Assembly (NCBI GenBank): GCA_023251555.1
Contig: JAHEYN010000023.1
Location: 1-41,848 of the forward strand
Direction: 5' to 3'
From: Bacteroidota bacterium
GTDB taxonomy: Bacteria > Bacteroidota > Bacteroidia > AKYH767-A > JAHEYN01
Length of the DNA: 41,848 nucleotides
Shown: positions 17,489-23,512 of the stretch, one piece after another
How positions within the stretch are numbered: the first letter of the stretch is position 1
Layout of the letters: every line of letters begins with the position of its first letter
Program-made: the position numbers and the translations under genes
Notes under the pieces: model-generated
Seen by the model: the letters and a program-made list of their open reading frames with translations, nothing else
Told to the model about the DNA's origin: nothing
The model's database searches: none

Positions 17489-17573
17489 GGTCAGTGAAGT
17501 TGAATGAGGAAAAAATCAGAGCAAGGCTGTTCGCTCCCGCTCTCGCTCTGATTTTTTGCGGACTTCACCGACC
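17489..17573. repeat. 85-bp long hairpin (nested inverted repeat)
   Basis: A perfect 13-bp inverted repeat, AAAAAATCAGAGC at 17510-17522 and GCTCTGATTTTTT at 17545-17557, is nested inside an outer pair GGTCAGTGAAGT (17489-17500) and ACTTCACCGACC (17562-17573) with one mismatch. The inner stem ends in T-runs on both strands, so it could serve as a bidirectional intrinsic terminator, for example for the GIY-YIG gene reading leftward. The outer arms make it longer than a normal terminator and more like a small palindromic element. Confidence 0.65.
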
Positions 17574-17608
17574 AAATTTCGAACTCCATTTAATAAATTG
17601 GTATTAAC

Positions 17609-17679
17609 CCCGGAGCAAGCTGCGGGGAATTAAACCAGGCCTTCTTGTCCGCCGAAGCGGAACGCGAAGGTGGATTAAA
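17609..17679. repeat. 71-bp dispersed palindromic repeat, copy A
   Basis: This stretch is repeated at 24921-24991 in the same orientation with about 7 differences and no gaps. It contains two potential hairpins: one around AGCAAGCTGCGGGG, and one with arms CCTTC..TCCGC and GCGGA..GAAGG. It lies in the non-coding gap between the long hairpin and the remains of the GIY-YIG gene. The copies resemble the short REP-like elements common in Bacteroidota genomes. Confidence 0.75.
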
Positions 17680-17720
17680 TAATTGCAGGTCTTGGCCGAT
17701 TTGAAGAAACGCTTGGAAGA

Positions 17721-17957
17721 CTAAACTAATCTTTTGAATGCAAACGCTTTTCCAGATCCGGACTTCAATTATTTTTCGAAATTATAAGCTTTATATTTAT
17801 CAGTAAATACAATGTGCGTTACTAATTCAAATGGCAATCGGGTTAATGTATAAAGAATTTCTTTTCGATTATGCCTTCTCATCCGATCATCAAGATCGCT
17901 AGTGCAACCAGTATAATAAGTTCCGTCTGAACATTTTAATAAGTAAACGTGCCACAT
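17721..17957 (-). pseudogene. GIY-YIG nuclease domain protein interrupted by an in-frame TAA
   Basis: The frame begins with the ATG at 17957 and shows a clear small GIY-YIG protein: WHVYLLKCSDGTYYTGCTSD, DRMRRHN and FTDKYKAYNFEK. A TAA at 17769-17771 stops it after 62 residues, exactly where homologues have a Tyr in EKYLKSGSG. In the same frame the missing tail continues as LKSGSGKAFAFKRLV and ends in TAG at 17721-17723. A single-base change TAT or TAC to TAA would explain this. The truncated form keeps the catalytic GIY-YIG strand and Arg but loses the last helix. It may be a fresh pseudogene, an assembly error, or a read-through product. Confidence 0.8.
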
Positions 17958-17973
17958 ATGTTTTATTTTAAAA

Positions 17974-18054
17974 GTGGACTTTGTCCACCAAAGCCCGGAG
18001 AGGCTTTAGCGCAAATATAATTTTCTTCAAAAAAAAGCCCTCCTGCGCTAAAGC
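17974..18054. repeat. Cluster of REP-like palindromes between GIY-YIG gene and ssrA
   Basis: Within 80 bp lie the hairpin GTGGAC-TTT-GTCCAC (17974-17988), the hairpin AAAGCC-CGGAGA-GGCTTT (17990-18007), and a perfect 10-bp inverted repeat, GCTTTAGCGC (18003-18012) and GCGCTAAAGC (18045-18054). The right arm of the last pair is inside the tmRNA terminator hairpin. The layout looks like two REP-like palindromes in head-to-head orientation. Confidence 0.6.
18012..18019 (-). promoter_or_regulatory. Possible -7 box for the GIY-YIG gene
   Basis: On the minus strand TATATTTG matches TAnnTTTG exactly, about 55 bp before the GIY-YIG ATG. The leader would contain the two small hairpins at 17974-18007. 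No clear -33 TTG is seen. Confidence 0.3.
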
Positions 18055-18064
18055 TTCGGAGGGC
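18029..18064 (-). terminator. Intrinsic terminator of ssrA
   Basis: On the minus strand GCCCTCC (18058-18064) and GGAGGGC (18037-18043) form a 7-bp stem with a 14-nt loop, followed by eight T residues (18029-18036). It begins six bases after the tmRNA 3' end, the right place for an intrinsic terminator. Confidence 0.85.
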
Positions 18065-18069
18065 GAAGG

Positions 18070-18433
18070 TGGAGCCGGTGGGATTTGAACCCACGTCCAA
18101 ACAAGGAACCCATATACCTTCTACATGCTTAACCGGTTTTTAATTGTCGGGGTATGGTTGGCAAACCGGCGGGCCTGCCGTACCCTTATCTGCTTTTTAA
18201 GCACACAGGCAGGCAGACTGACTGTGTGTTCCCCGCTTTTACGGTGCTTCGATCCGGAACGCTGCAGGGAATGGCTCCCCGGGAAGCATCGCTGATTGAT
18301 ACCTTGTATCAGGCAGCGAGAGCGAAGTTAGATTCGCCTTTTATTGTTGTGAGAGTTAGGATTTACGTGCCATATTCACAACGCACGGCATGCTTATACA
18401 TCGATCCGCCTGCTGTCGATACCTTTCGGCCCC
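18070..18433 (-). ncRNA. ssrA: tmRNA (ssrA)
   Basis: Read on the minus strand, the RNA begins GGGGCCGAAAGGTATCGACA and ends with a T-arm (GGGTTCAAATCCC) and CGGCTCCA; GGGGCCG pairs with CGGCTCC as the acceptor stem. The encoded CCA is incomplete (CCT follows the discriminator A at 18070), so CCA must be added by nucleotidyltransferase. The tag frame lies at 18309-18338 and reads GESNFALAA followed by TGA, close to the known Bacteroides tag. tmRNA with SmpB rescues stalled ribosomes and marks the product for proteolysis. Mature length is about 364 nt before CCA addition. A terminator follows directly. Confidence 0.96.
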
Positions 18434-18449
18434 ATTGCATTTGGAAGTA

Positions 18450-18457
18450 CAAAGGTA
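18450..18457 (-). promoter_or_regulatory. -7 box of the ssrA promoter
   Basis: On the minus strand TACCTTTG is an exact TAnnTTTG match 16 bp before the mature tmRNA 5' end, giving a short 5' precursor to be trimmed. No TTG is present at the usual -33 distance. Confidence 0.55.
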
Positions 18458-18501
18458 CGAAAAATACAGGAAGGATAGAGCATTTATTACCTTTGCCATA
18501 C

Positions 18502-19710
18502 ATGATAAAGTTTAAAATCGGCATATTGCGGGAAGAAAAAATTCCCTTCGACCGCAGGGTTCCGCTTACCCCGGCACAGTGTGTGCTGGTTGAAAAAGAG
18601 TTTCCCGGCGCAGAAATCATTGTGCAGCCTTCAGCCCACCGGTGTTTTCCTGACAGCGCTTATTCCGAAAAGGGAATAAGGCTGAGCGAAGACCTCTCGG
18701 AATGCGGCCTTCTGATGGGTATCAAAGAGGTGCCTCCCGGCTTGCTTCTCCCGGGCAGGAAGTATCTTTTCTTTTCTCATACCATCAAGAAACAACCTCA
18801 TAACCGCTCACTGCTTAAATCGGTTCTTGAGAAAAAAGTACAGCTTATAGATTATGAATGTCTCACAGATAAAGAGCGTAACCGTATCATAGGCTTTGGC
18901 AGGTATGCAGGTATCATAGGCGCTTATAACGGGGTCATGGGCTATGGAAAAAAATATAATCTTTTTCATCTCAGGCCTGCATATCTCTGCGGTAATAAAA
19001 AAGAAATGATAACGGAACTGGAGAAGACTCACCTTCCCAATATCCGTATTATTGTTACCGGCGGGGGGCGGGTGGCAAACGGTGCGCTTGAAACCCTCGG
19101 TGCGCTGAAAATCAGGAAGGTAACTCCTTATGAGTTCCTGAATTATACTTTCCGGGAGCCTGTTTACGTACAGCTTCATTCGGCCGATTACCATGAGGCT
19201 AAAGACGGATCTCCATGGAATTCCGGACATTTCTATGCAAATCCTTCGGAGTACCGTTCTACCTTCAGAAAATATATTCCGCATTGCGACCTGCTCATTC
19301 ACTGTACTTTCTGGGACCCCAACGCTCCTATGCTTTTTACGAAAGAAGATATGAAGAATAACATGGATTTCCGCATCAGTGTTATTGCAGATGTGACCTG
19401 TGATATGGACGGGAGCATCCCCTCAACGATACGGGCTTCTGAAATACAGGATCCCTTTTACGGGTATAATCCTGTTACAGGAAAAGAAGATGAGCCTTTC
19501 AGCAAGGAAACCATTACCGTGATGGCTGTGAACAATCTCCCGTGCGAGCTTCCTGCAGATGCTTCAGAAGATTTTGGAAAAAGCCTGATAGAGAGGGTGT
19601 TTCCATCCTTGTTCGGAAAAGATACCGGTGGGCTTATAGAAAGAGCCACTATCGCAAGGGATGGCCGCCTGTCGCCTGCCTTTTCTTATCTAGAAGATTA
19701 CGTAAGATAA
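18502..19710 (+). CDS. Alanine/saccharopine dehydrogenase-like NAD(P)-dependent oxidoreductase
   Basis: The ATG at 18502 (MIKFKIGILREEKIPFDRRV) gives 402 residues; the open frame further upstream crosses the tmRNA gene and is not coding. The N-terminal domain has the AlaDH/PNT and lysine-forming saccharopine dehydrogenase pattern (RRVPLTPAQC, LLMGIKEVP, LFFSHTIKKQP). A Rossmann domain follows with IIVTGGGRVANGALETL. C-terminal motifs include VIADVTCDMDGSIPST and VMAVNNLPCELPADASEDFG. Bacteroidota proteins of this build are annotated either as alanine dehydrogenase or as saccharopine dehydrogenase; the real substrate cannot be chosen from sequence. It is divergent from ssrA. Confidence 0.85.
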   Translation: MIKFKIGILREEKIPFDRRVPLTPAQCVLVEKEFPGAEIIVQPSAHRCFPDSAYSEKGIRLSEDLSECGLLMGIKEVPPGLLLPGRKYLFFSHTIKKQPHNRSLLKSVLEKKVQLIDYECLTDKERNRIIGFGRYAGIIGAYNGVMGYGKKYNLFHLRPAYLCGNKKEMITELEKTHLPNIRIIVTGGGRVANGALETLGALKIRKVTPYEFLNYTFREPVYVQLHSADYHEAKDGSPWNSGHFYANPSEYRSTFRKYIPHCDLLIHCTFWDPNAPMLFTKEDMKNNMDFRISVIADVTCDMDGSIPSTIRASEIQDPFYGYNPVTGKEDEPFSKETITVMAVNNLPCELPADASEDFGKSLIERVFPSLFGKDTGGLIERATIARDGRLSPAFSYLEDYVR

Positions 19711-19729
19711 ACCCCGCCCTGCAGGAAAT

Positions 19730-20524
19730 TCATATACTGCCGGGGAGGTTCTTCGCTTCATTCCACAGAGCATCCATTTCCGCGGGGTTCATCTCCCGCA
19801 TATTTTTTCCGGCAGCTTTTGCGGATGACTCCATATATTTATAACGGGAGATAAACTTTTTATTTGTCCGCTCGAGAGCTTCTTCAGGATCAATGCTGAT
19901 AAACCTCGCATAATTAACCAGGGAAAAAAGAAGATCCCCGAATTCTTCTTTCTTTTTTTCTCCCGGAGGAGCATGCAGGAATTCCTGCATTTCTTCCTTC
20001 ACCTTCTCCCATACATCTTCTTTATGTTCCCAGTCAAACCCCGTGGATTTTGCCTTATCCTGTATTCTCATTGCTTTGACAAGTGCGGGGAGGGAAACGG
20101 GAACTCCTGAGAGGACGGATTCATTGCCCTCTTTGAGCTTGAGCGCTTCCCAGTTTTTCTTTACATCCTCATCTCCGGACACTTTAACATCTCCGTAGAT
20201 ATGGGGATGCCTGTGAATAAGCTTTTCACATAAGGCATTAATAACTCCCGTGATGTCAAACTTTCTTTCTTCGGAAGCAATCTTTGCATAAAAAACAATG
20301 TGAAGGAGAAGATCCCCCAGCTCTTTTTTTATTTTTTCCATGTCGCCGTCAAGGATCGCATCCGCCAGCTCATAAACCTCTTCGATGCTCAGATGCCTCA
20401 GGCTGCTGATGGTTTGCTTTTTGTCCCATGGACATTTCTCTCTCAGCTCATTCATGATGGAGAGGAGCCTTCCGAAAGCCTCTTCCGGTGTTCTTCTTCC
20501 TGTTTCCGGGTTTCCTGTTGTCAT
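19730..20524 (-). CDS. mazG: MazG nucleoside triphosphate pyrophosphohydrolase
   Basis: The ATG at 20524 (MTTGNPETGRRTPEEAFGRL) gives 264 residues, the normal length for two-domain MazG. The first domain has CPWDKKQT, SIEEVYELADAI and KKELGDLLLHIVFYA, the second has KVKEEMQEFLHA and KKEEFGDLLFSLVNYAR; the EEXXE and EXXD metal-binding residues are visible in both. MazG hydrolyses dNTPs/NTPs to the monophosphate and is linked to nucleotide-pool cleaning. It converges on the dehydrogenase gene with a 19-bp gap and diverges from the PagL-like gene. Confidence 0.95.
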   Translation of the reverse strand: MTTGNPETGRRTPEEAFGRLLSIMNELREKCPWDKKQTISSLRHLSIEEVYELADAILDGDMEKIKKELGDLLLHIVFYAKIASEERKFDITGVINALCEKLIHRHPHIYGDVKVSGDEDVKKNWEALKLKEGNESVLSGVPVSLPALVKAMRIQDKAKSTGFDWEHKEDVWEKVKEEMQEFLHAPPGEKKKEEFGDLLFSLVNYARFISIDPEEALERTNKKFISRYKYMESSAKAAGKNMREMNPAEMDALWNEAKNLPGSI

Positions 20525-20596
20525 AATATTTTCTGTAAAGATATGGAAAGGGGGCCGAAAACAGGAGGATCCATTTCCAGGCACGGCTTATTACGC

Positions 20597-20604
20597 TATA
20601 TTTG
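20597..20604 (+). promoter_or_regulatory. -7 box directly before the PagL-like gene
   Basis: TATATTTG matches TAnnTTTG exactly and ends 7 bp before the ATG at 20612. If used, the mRNA would have almost no leader. No clear -33 TTG is present. Confidence 0.45.
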
Positions 20605-20611
20605 CTTCTCC

Positions 20612-21706
20612 ATGAAAAAATATCTTGCCCTCACAGGATTGTTTTTTTTCGTTTTTGCAGAAACGGATGCCCGCCAGGGATTTTCAGCGGCTTCCTCTTT
20701 TAATTACGGATTCATAATCCCGCATCGCACAAGCATGGCACACCTTGTTACGGGACATGCGTATGGTTATGAATTTAACCTTGCACTTCCCACTGACGGG
20801 AGCCGGCCGTGGCACTGTATTTACAATTATCCCGTGACCGGAGTGAAAATTTATCACATGAGTCTTGGCAATGATCAGGTTCTTGGAACTGCCACGGCAG
20901 TTATTCCCTACATTGACTTTCCTCTTGTGAGAAGAGAGCGTCTTGTTTTTTCTTTTGCCCTGGGCAGCGGACTGGGGTATAACAGCAGGCATTTCAACCG
21001 CATCAGCAATCACAGCAACAATGCGATAGGATCGGGTGTCAACGGCATCATGCACGGCTGTTTTTCATTGAGCTGGAACATTGCTTCCCGCCTGTGTTTT
21101 CGGCAATCCCTTACGATCACTCATTTCTCCAACGGGGGATTTCAGATGCCCAACCTGGGAATCAACATTCCATCGCTGGGGGCAGGCATAGTATACTCCC
21201 TTTCTCCGCCCTCATCATTTTGCCGGCAGAACAGGGATAGCCTCTCTCTCCCTGATAAGAATATCCGGTACACTGTTATTTTTACCGGCGGCCTGAAGGA
21301 GGTATACCCGGCCCTGGGGCCACGGTATGCTGCATATACAGTTTTTGCGGGAGCCATGAAGCCATTGAGTTTCAAAAGCAGCCTCGGCGGCGGGGCAAAC
21401 CTGTTTTATGATTACTCGGTAAAGGCGCGGATGAGAATTGATGACGCATCGGCTGCTGTGCCGGAATATAAAAACTTCAGGCTGGGAGTCTATATTTCGC
21501 ATGAGCTCACTGTTTCAAGGCTTTCTGTTATTGCACAGATGGGCGTTTATGTGCTTGATTATTACAGGAAAGACGGCCCTGTATATCACCGTGCAGGTCT
21601 TTTATACAGGGTTAATAAAAACCTTGTCGCATCGTTCACCCTTAAAACGCATTATGCCAAAGCCGATTACCTTGAAGCCGGCCTGGGATACGTTTTCATG
21701 AAATGA
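20612..21706 (+). CDS. PagL-like lipid A deacylase (acyloxyacyl hydrolase family)
   Basis: The ATG at 20612 begins a signal peptide (MKKYLALTGLFFFVFAETDA); the open frame upstream belongs to the mazG strand. The 364-residue mature protein is rich in alternating beta-strand patterns and ends in Phe-Met-Lys like an outer-membrane barrel. It carries THFSNGGFQMPNLGIN at about 170-185, which matches the PagL catalytic His-X-Ser-Asn motif (His171, Ser173, Asn174). PagL enzymes remove the 3-O-acyl chain of lipid A in the outer membrane; most Bacteroidota homologues are untested. It is longer than Pseudomonas PagL (about 170 aa), with an additional C-terminal half. The GIN-domain lipoprotein gene overlaps its stop by 4 bp. 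Confidence 0.8.
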   Translation: MKKYLALTGLFFFVFAETDARQGFSAASSFNYGFIIPHRTSMAHLVTGHAYGYEFNLALPTDGSRPWHCIYNYPVTGVKIYHMSLGNDQVLGTATAVIPYIDFPLVRRERLVFSFALGSGLGYNSRHFNRISNHSNNAIGSGVNGIMHGCFSLSWNIASRLCFRQSLTITHFSNGGFQMPNLGINIPSLGAGIVYSLSPPSSFCRQNRDSLSLPDKNIRYTVIFTGGLKEVYPALGPRYAAYTVFAGAMKPLSFKSSLGGGANLFYDYSVKARMRIDDASAAVPEYKNFRLGVYISHELTVSRLSVIAQMGVYVLDYYRKDGPVYHRAGLLYRVNKNLVASFTLKTHYAKADYLEAGLGYVFMK

Positions 21707-22446
21707 AAAAGAGAACCGGAATATTGCCCCTGCTGATCTTTACCATGTTTGTTTATTCATGCAGGAAGTCTTCTGAATGTGACTGCGTCAAGGGAACAGG
21801 AGAAATGACAAAGGAGGTGCGTACACCGGTCGCTTTTTCCGAAATATGGGTATGGAATGAGGTGAATGCGGTTGTCAGGCAGGACACCTTCTTCTCTGTG
21901 GTTGTTGAAGGAGGGGAGAACCTTGTCCCTTTTGTTACCACGGAGGTTGTGAGTAACAGGCTGTTTATCAGGAATCGCAACCACTGCAGCTGGATGAGAA
22001 GTTACCGGAAGCAGAAAGTTACAGTTTTTGTTTCGGCTCCTGTTATCGTGAAGATTAATAACAATGGTACGGGCGACATCAGGGGAGAGGGTGTGATAAC
22101 AGCACCTGAGTTTACCCTTAATGTGTGGAGTTCCGGCAGCATTAATGTTTTCCTGAACTGCGGAACCTCCCATTGCAACCTGCACACAGGGGTGGGGGAT
22201 ATCACGATGAAAGGATATTCCGGTGTCAGCTATATCTATAATGCCGGGAGCGGCTTTGCTTATTGCGGGGATTTACAGTCAGGCTATACATTTATTACCA
22301 GCAGGGGAACGGGGGATTCTTATGTCAATGTGAGCAAGGAGCTGGATGCAGGAATATTATGGGTCGGAGATGTTTATTATTCAGGGAGTCCGCCCGTGAT
22401 AAAAGAAAATATAAGCGGCAAGGGCCGGCTTTTTCAGAGTGATTAA
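21703..22446 (+). CDS. Lipoprotein with DUF2807 (head GIN) beta-helix domain
   Basis: A 247-residue protein with a lipoprotein signal ending VYSC (Cys20). The rest matches the DUF2807/head-GIN family in general build: after GTGEMTKEVR come strands such as FSEIWVWNEVNAVVRQ and repeated short Gly/Asn/Ser turns (NNNGTGDIRGEG, GVGDITMKGYSG, GTGDSYVNVSKELDA), as expected of a right-handed parallel beta-helix. The function of these exported proteins is unknown. Its ATG overlaps the stop of the PagL-like gene, so the two are probably made together. Confidence 0.85.
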   Translation: MKKRTGILPLLIFTMFVYSCRKSSECDCVKGTGEMTKEVRTPVAFSEIWVWNEVNAVVRQDTFFSVVVEGGENLVPFVTTEVVSNRLFIRNRNHCSWMRSYRKQKVTVFVSAPVIVKINNNGTGDIRGEGVITAPEFTLNVWSSGSINVFLNCGTSHCNLHTGVGDITMKGYSGVSYIYNAGSGFAYCGDLQSGYTFITSRGTGDSYVNVSKELDAGILWVGDVYYSGSPPVIKENISGKGRLFQSD

Positions 22447-22452
22447 AAAACT

Positions 22453-23469
22453 TCATTTATTTTCTTTCAGAATTTTTTCAAGCCGCGGCGATGCCCATGT
22501 ACTGAAGTTTATGCCGTCATTGCTGAAAATAAAGTATGCATCGAGAGAAGTGTCGGCTGCAAGAATTTTTTTTGAATTCTCGATTCCCAGCACCATCATA
22601 GCCGTTGCATAGGCATCTGCCGTCATGCAGTCGGGTGCAAAGACAGAAACGCTCATGAGGTTGTTCTGAACGGGGAAAGCCGTGCGCGGGTCAATGATGT
22701 GCCCGTAACGCTTTCCCCTGTATATAATGAAATGACGGTAATTCCCGGAGGTTGAAAGCGCCCTGTTTTCGAGGGCTACTTCAGCCTGGAGGATGCGGGA
22801 AGATGTCTTTTCCGGCAAAGGCTTTTCTATGCCGGCAACCCAGGGTTCCCCCCTTGAATTTTTCCCCTTTGCCCTGAGTTCACCGCCCACTTCCACGATG
22901 TAATCACGGATATTTTTTTCTTCAAGGAAAGCTGCGATCCTGTCGACGGTATATCCCTGCGCAATCCCGTCCATTGTGATGCTCATTGCATTCATTTCTT
23001 TTTTTACCTTCCCATTTACAAGAGCTATTCTTGTATAGCCTGTAATCTCCTTTATGCCTGAAATCAGTGTAGAGTCAAGTCCTTCGTCGCCCGTCATAAG
23101 ACCATTCATCCATGCCTCATAAACAGGAGCAACCGTGATATCAAAAGCCCCTTTTGTGAATTCTGATATTTCCGCAGCTCTCTTAAAAACATCTGTAAAA
23201 AACTTATCGGCGGTGGCGAGGGTGTCATTATTGTTTATCCTTGAGATAAGGGAGCCTGAATCATAAACAGAAAGAGATTTGTCTATCGCCTGGAAAAGAG
23301 AATCTGTTTCAGCCTGGAAGCTTTTCCCTGTCTTTTCCAGGTAGGTAATATGGTACGTGGTTCCCTGGGCAACACCCTCAAGCTCCACAGTGATAAGGCC
23401 GATGTTTGGTCTGCAGGCAGGCAGGCAAAGCGAAATGGCGATAAAAAAACCGTATAGTGTTTTATTCAT
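22453..23469 (-). CDS. apbE: FAD:protein FMN transferase ApbE
   Basis: The ATG at 23469 opens a lipoprotein signal (MNKTLYGFFIAISLCLPAC), giving 338 residues; the open frame continues upstream but crosses the divergent gene. ApbE motifs include GVAQGTTYHITY, SVYDSGSLISRIN, DGIAQGYTVDRIA, VGGELRAKGKN, ALSTSGNYRHF, GHIIDPRTAFPV and DAYATAMMVLG. The enzyme attaches FMN to Thr of flavoproteins such as the NqrB/NqrC and RnfG/RnfD subunits on the periplasmic side. No nqr or rnf gene is in the window. It converges on the GIN lipoprotein with a 6-bp gap. Confidence 0.94.
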   Translation of the reverse strand: MNKTLYGFFIAISLCLPACRPNIGLITVELEGVAQGTTYHITYLEKTGKSFQAETDSLFQAIDKSLSVYDSGSLISRINNNDTLATADKFFTDVFKRAAEISEFTKGAFDITVAPVYEAWMNGLMTGDEGLDSTLISGIKEITGYTRIALVNGKVKKEMNAMSITMDGIAQGYTVDRIAAFLEEKNIRDYIVEVGGELRAKGKNSRGEPWVAGIEKPLPEKTSSRILQAEVALENRALSTSGNYRHFIIYRGKRYGHIIDPRTAFPVQNNLMSVSVFAPDCMTADAYATAMMVLGIENSKKILAADTSLDAYFIFSNDGINFSTWASPRLEKILKENK

Positions 23470-23475
23470 CTCACG

Positions 23476-23483
23476 CAAAAATA
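23476..23483 (-). promoter_or_regulatory. -7 box directly before apbE
   Basis: On the minus strand TATTTTTG is an exact TAnnTTTG match ending 6 bp from the apbE ATG. It lies only 17 bp from the opposing box of the T9SS plug gene, so the two polymerase sites would overlap. Confidence 0.45.
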
Positions 23484-23500
23484 TCAAATTCCATTTTCCA

Positions 23501-23508
23501 TACCTTTG
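23501..23508 (+). promoter_or_regulatory. -7 box directly before the T9SS plug gene
   Basis: TACCTTTG is an exact TAnnTTTG match ending 4 bp before the ATG at 23513, predicting a leaderless or nearly leaderless message. No -33 TTG is found at the usual spacing. Confidence 0.45.
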
Positions 23509-23512
23509 TGTC

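Noticed and set aside
15729-18069. Genomic island integrated at the ssrA 3' end
   Set aside because: No integrase gene and no duplicate of the tmRNA 3' end were found on the far side of the AT-rich genes.
18154-18501. In-frame N-terminal extension of the alanine/saccharopine dehydrogenase-like gene
   Set aside because: It runs antisense through the tmRNA gene and shows no protein family features; the ATG at 18502 gives the normal family start.
19711-19729. Bidirectional terminator between the dehydrogenase gene and mazG
   Set aside because: CCCCG and CGGGG arms can be seen nearby but they reach into mazG, are only 5 bp long and have no T-run.
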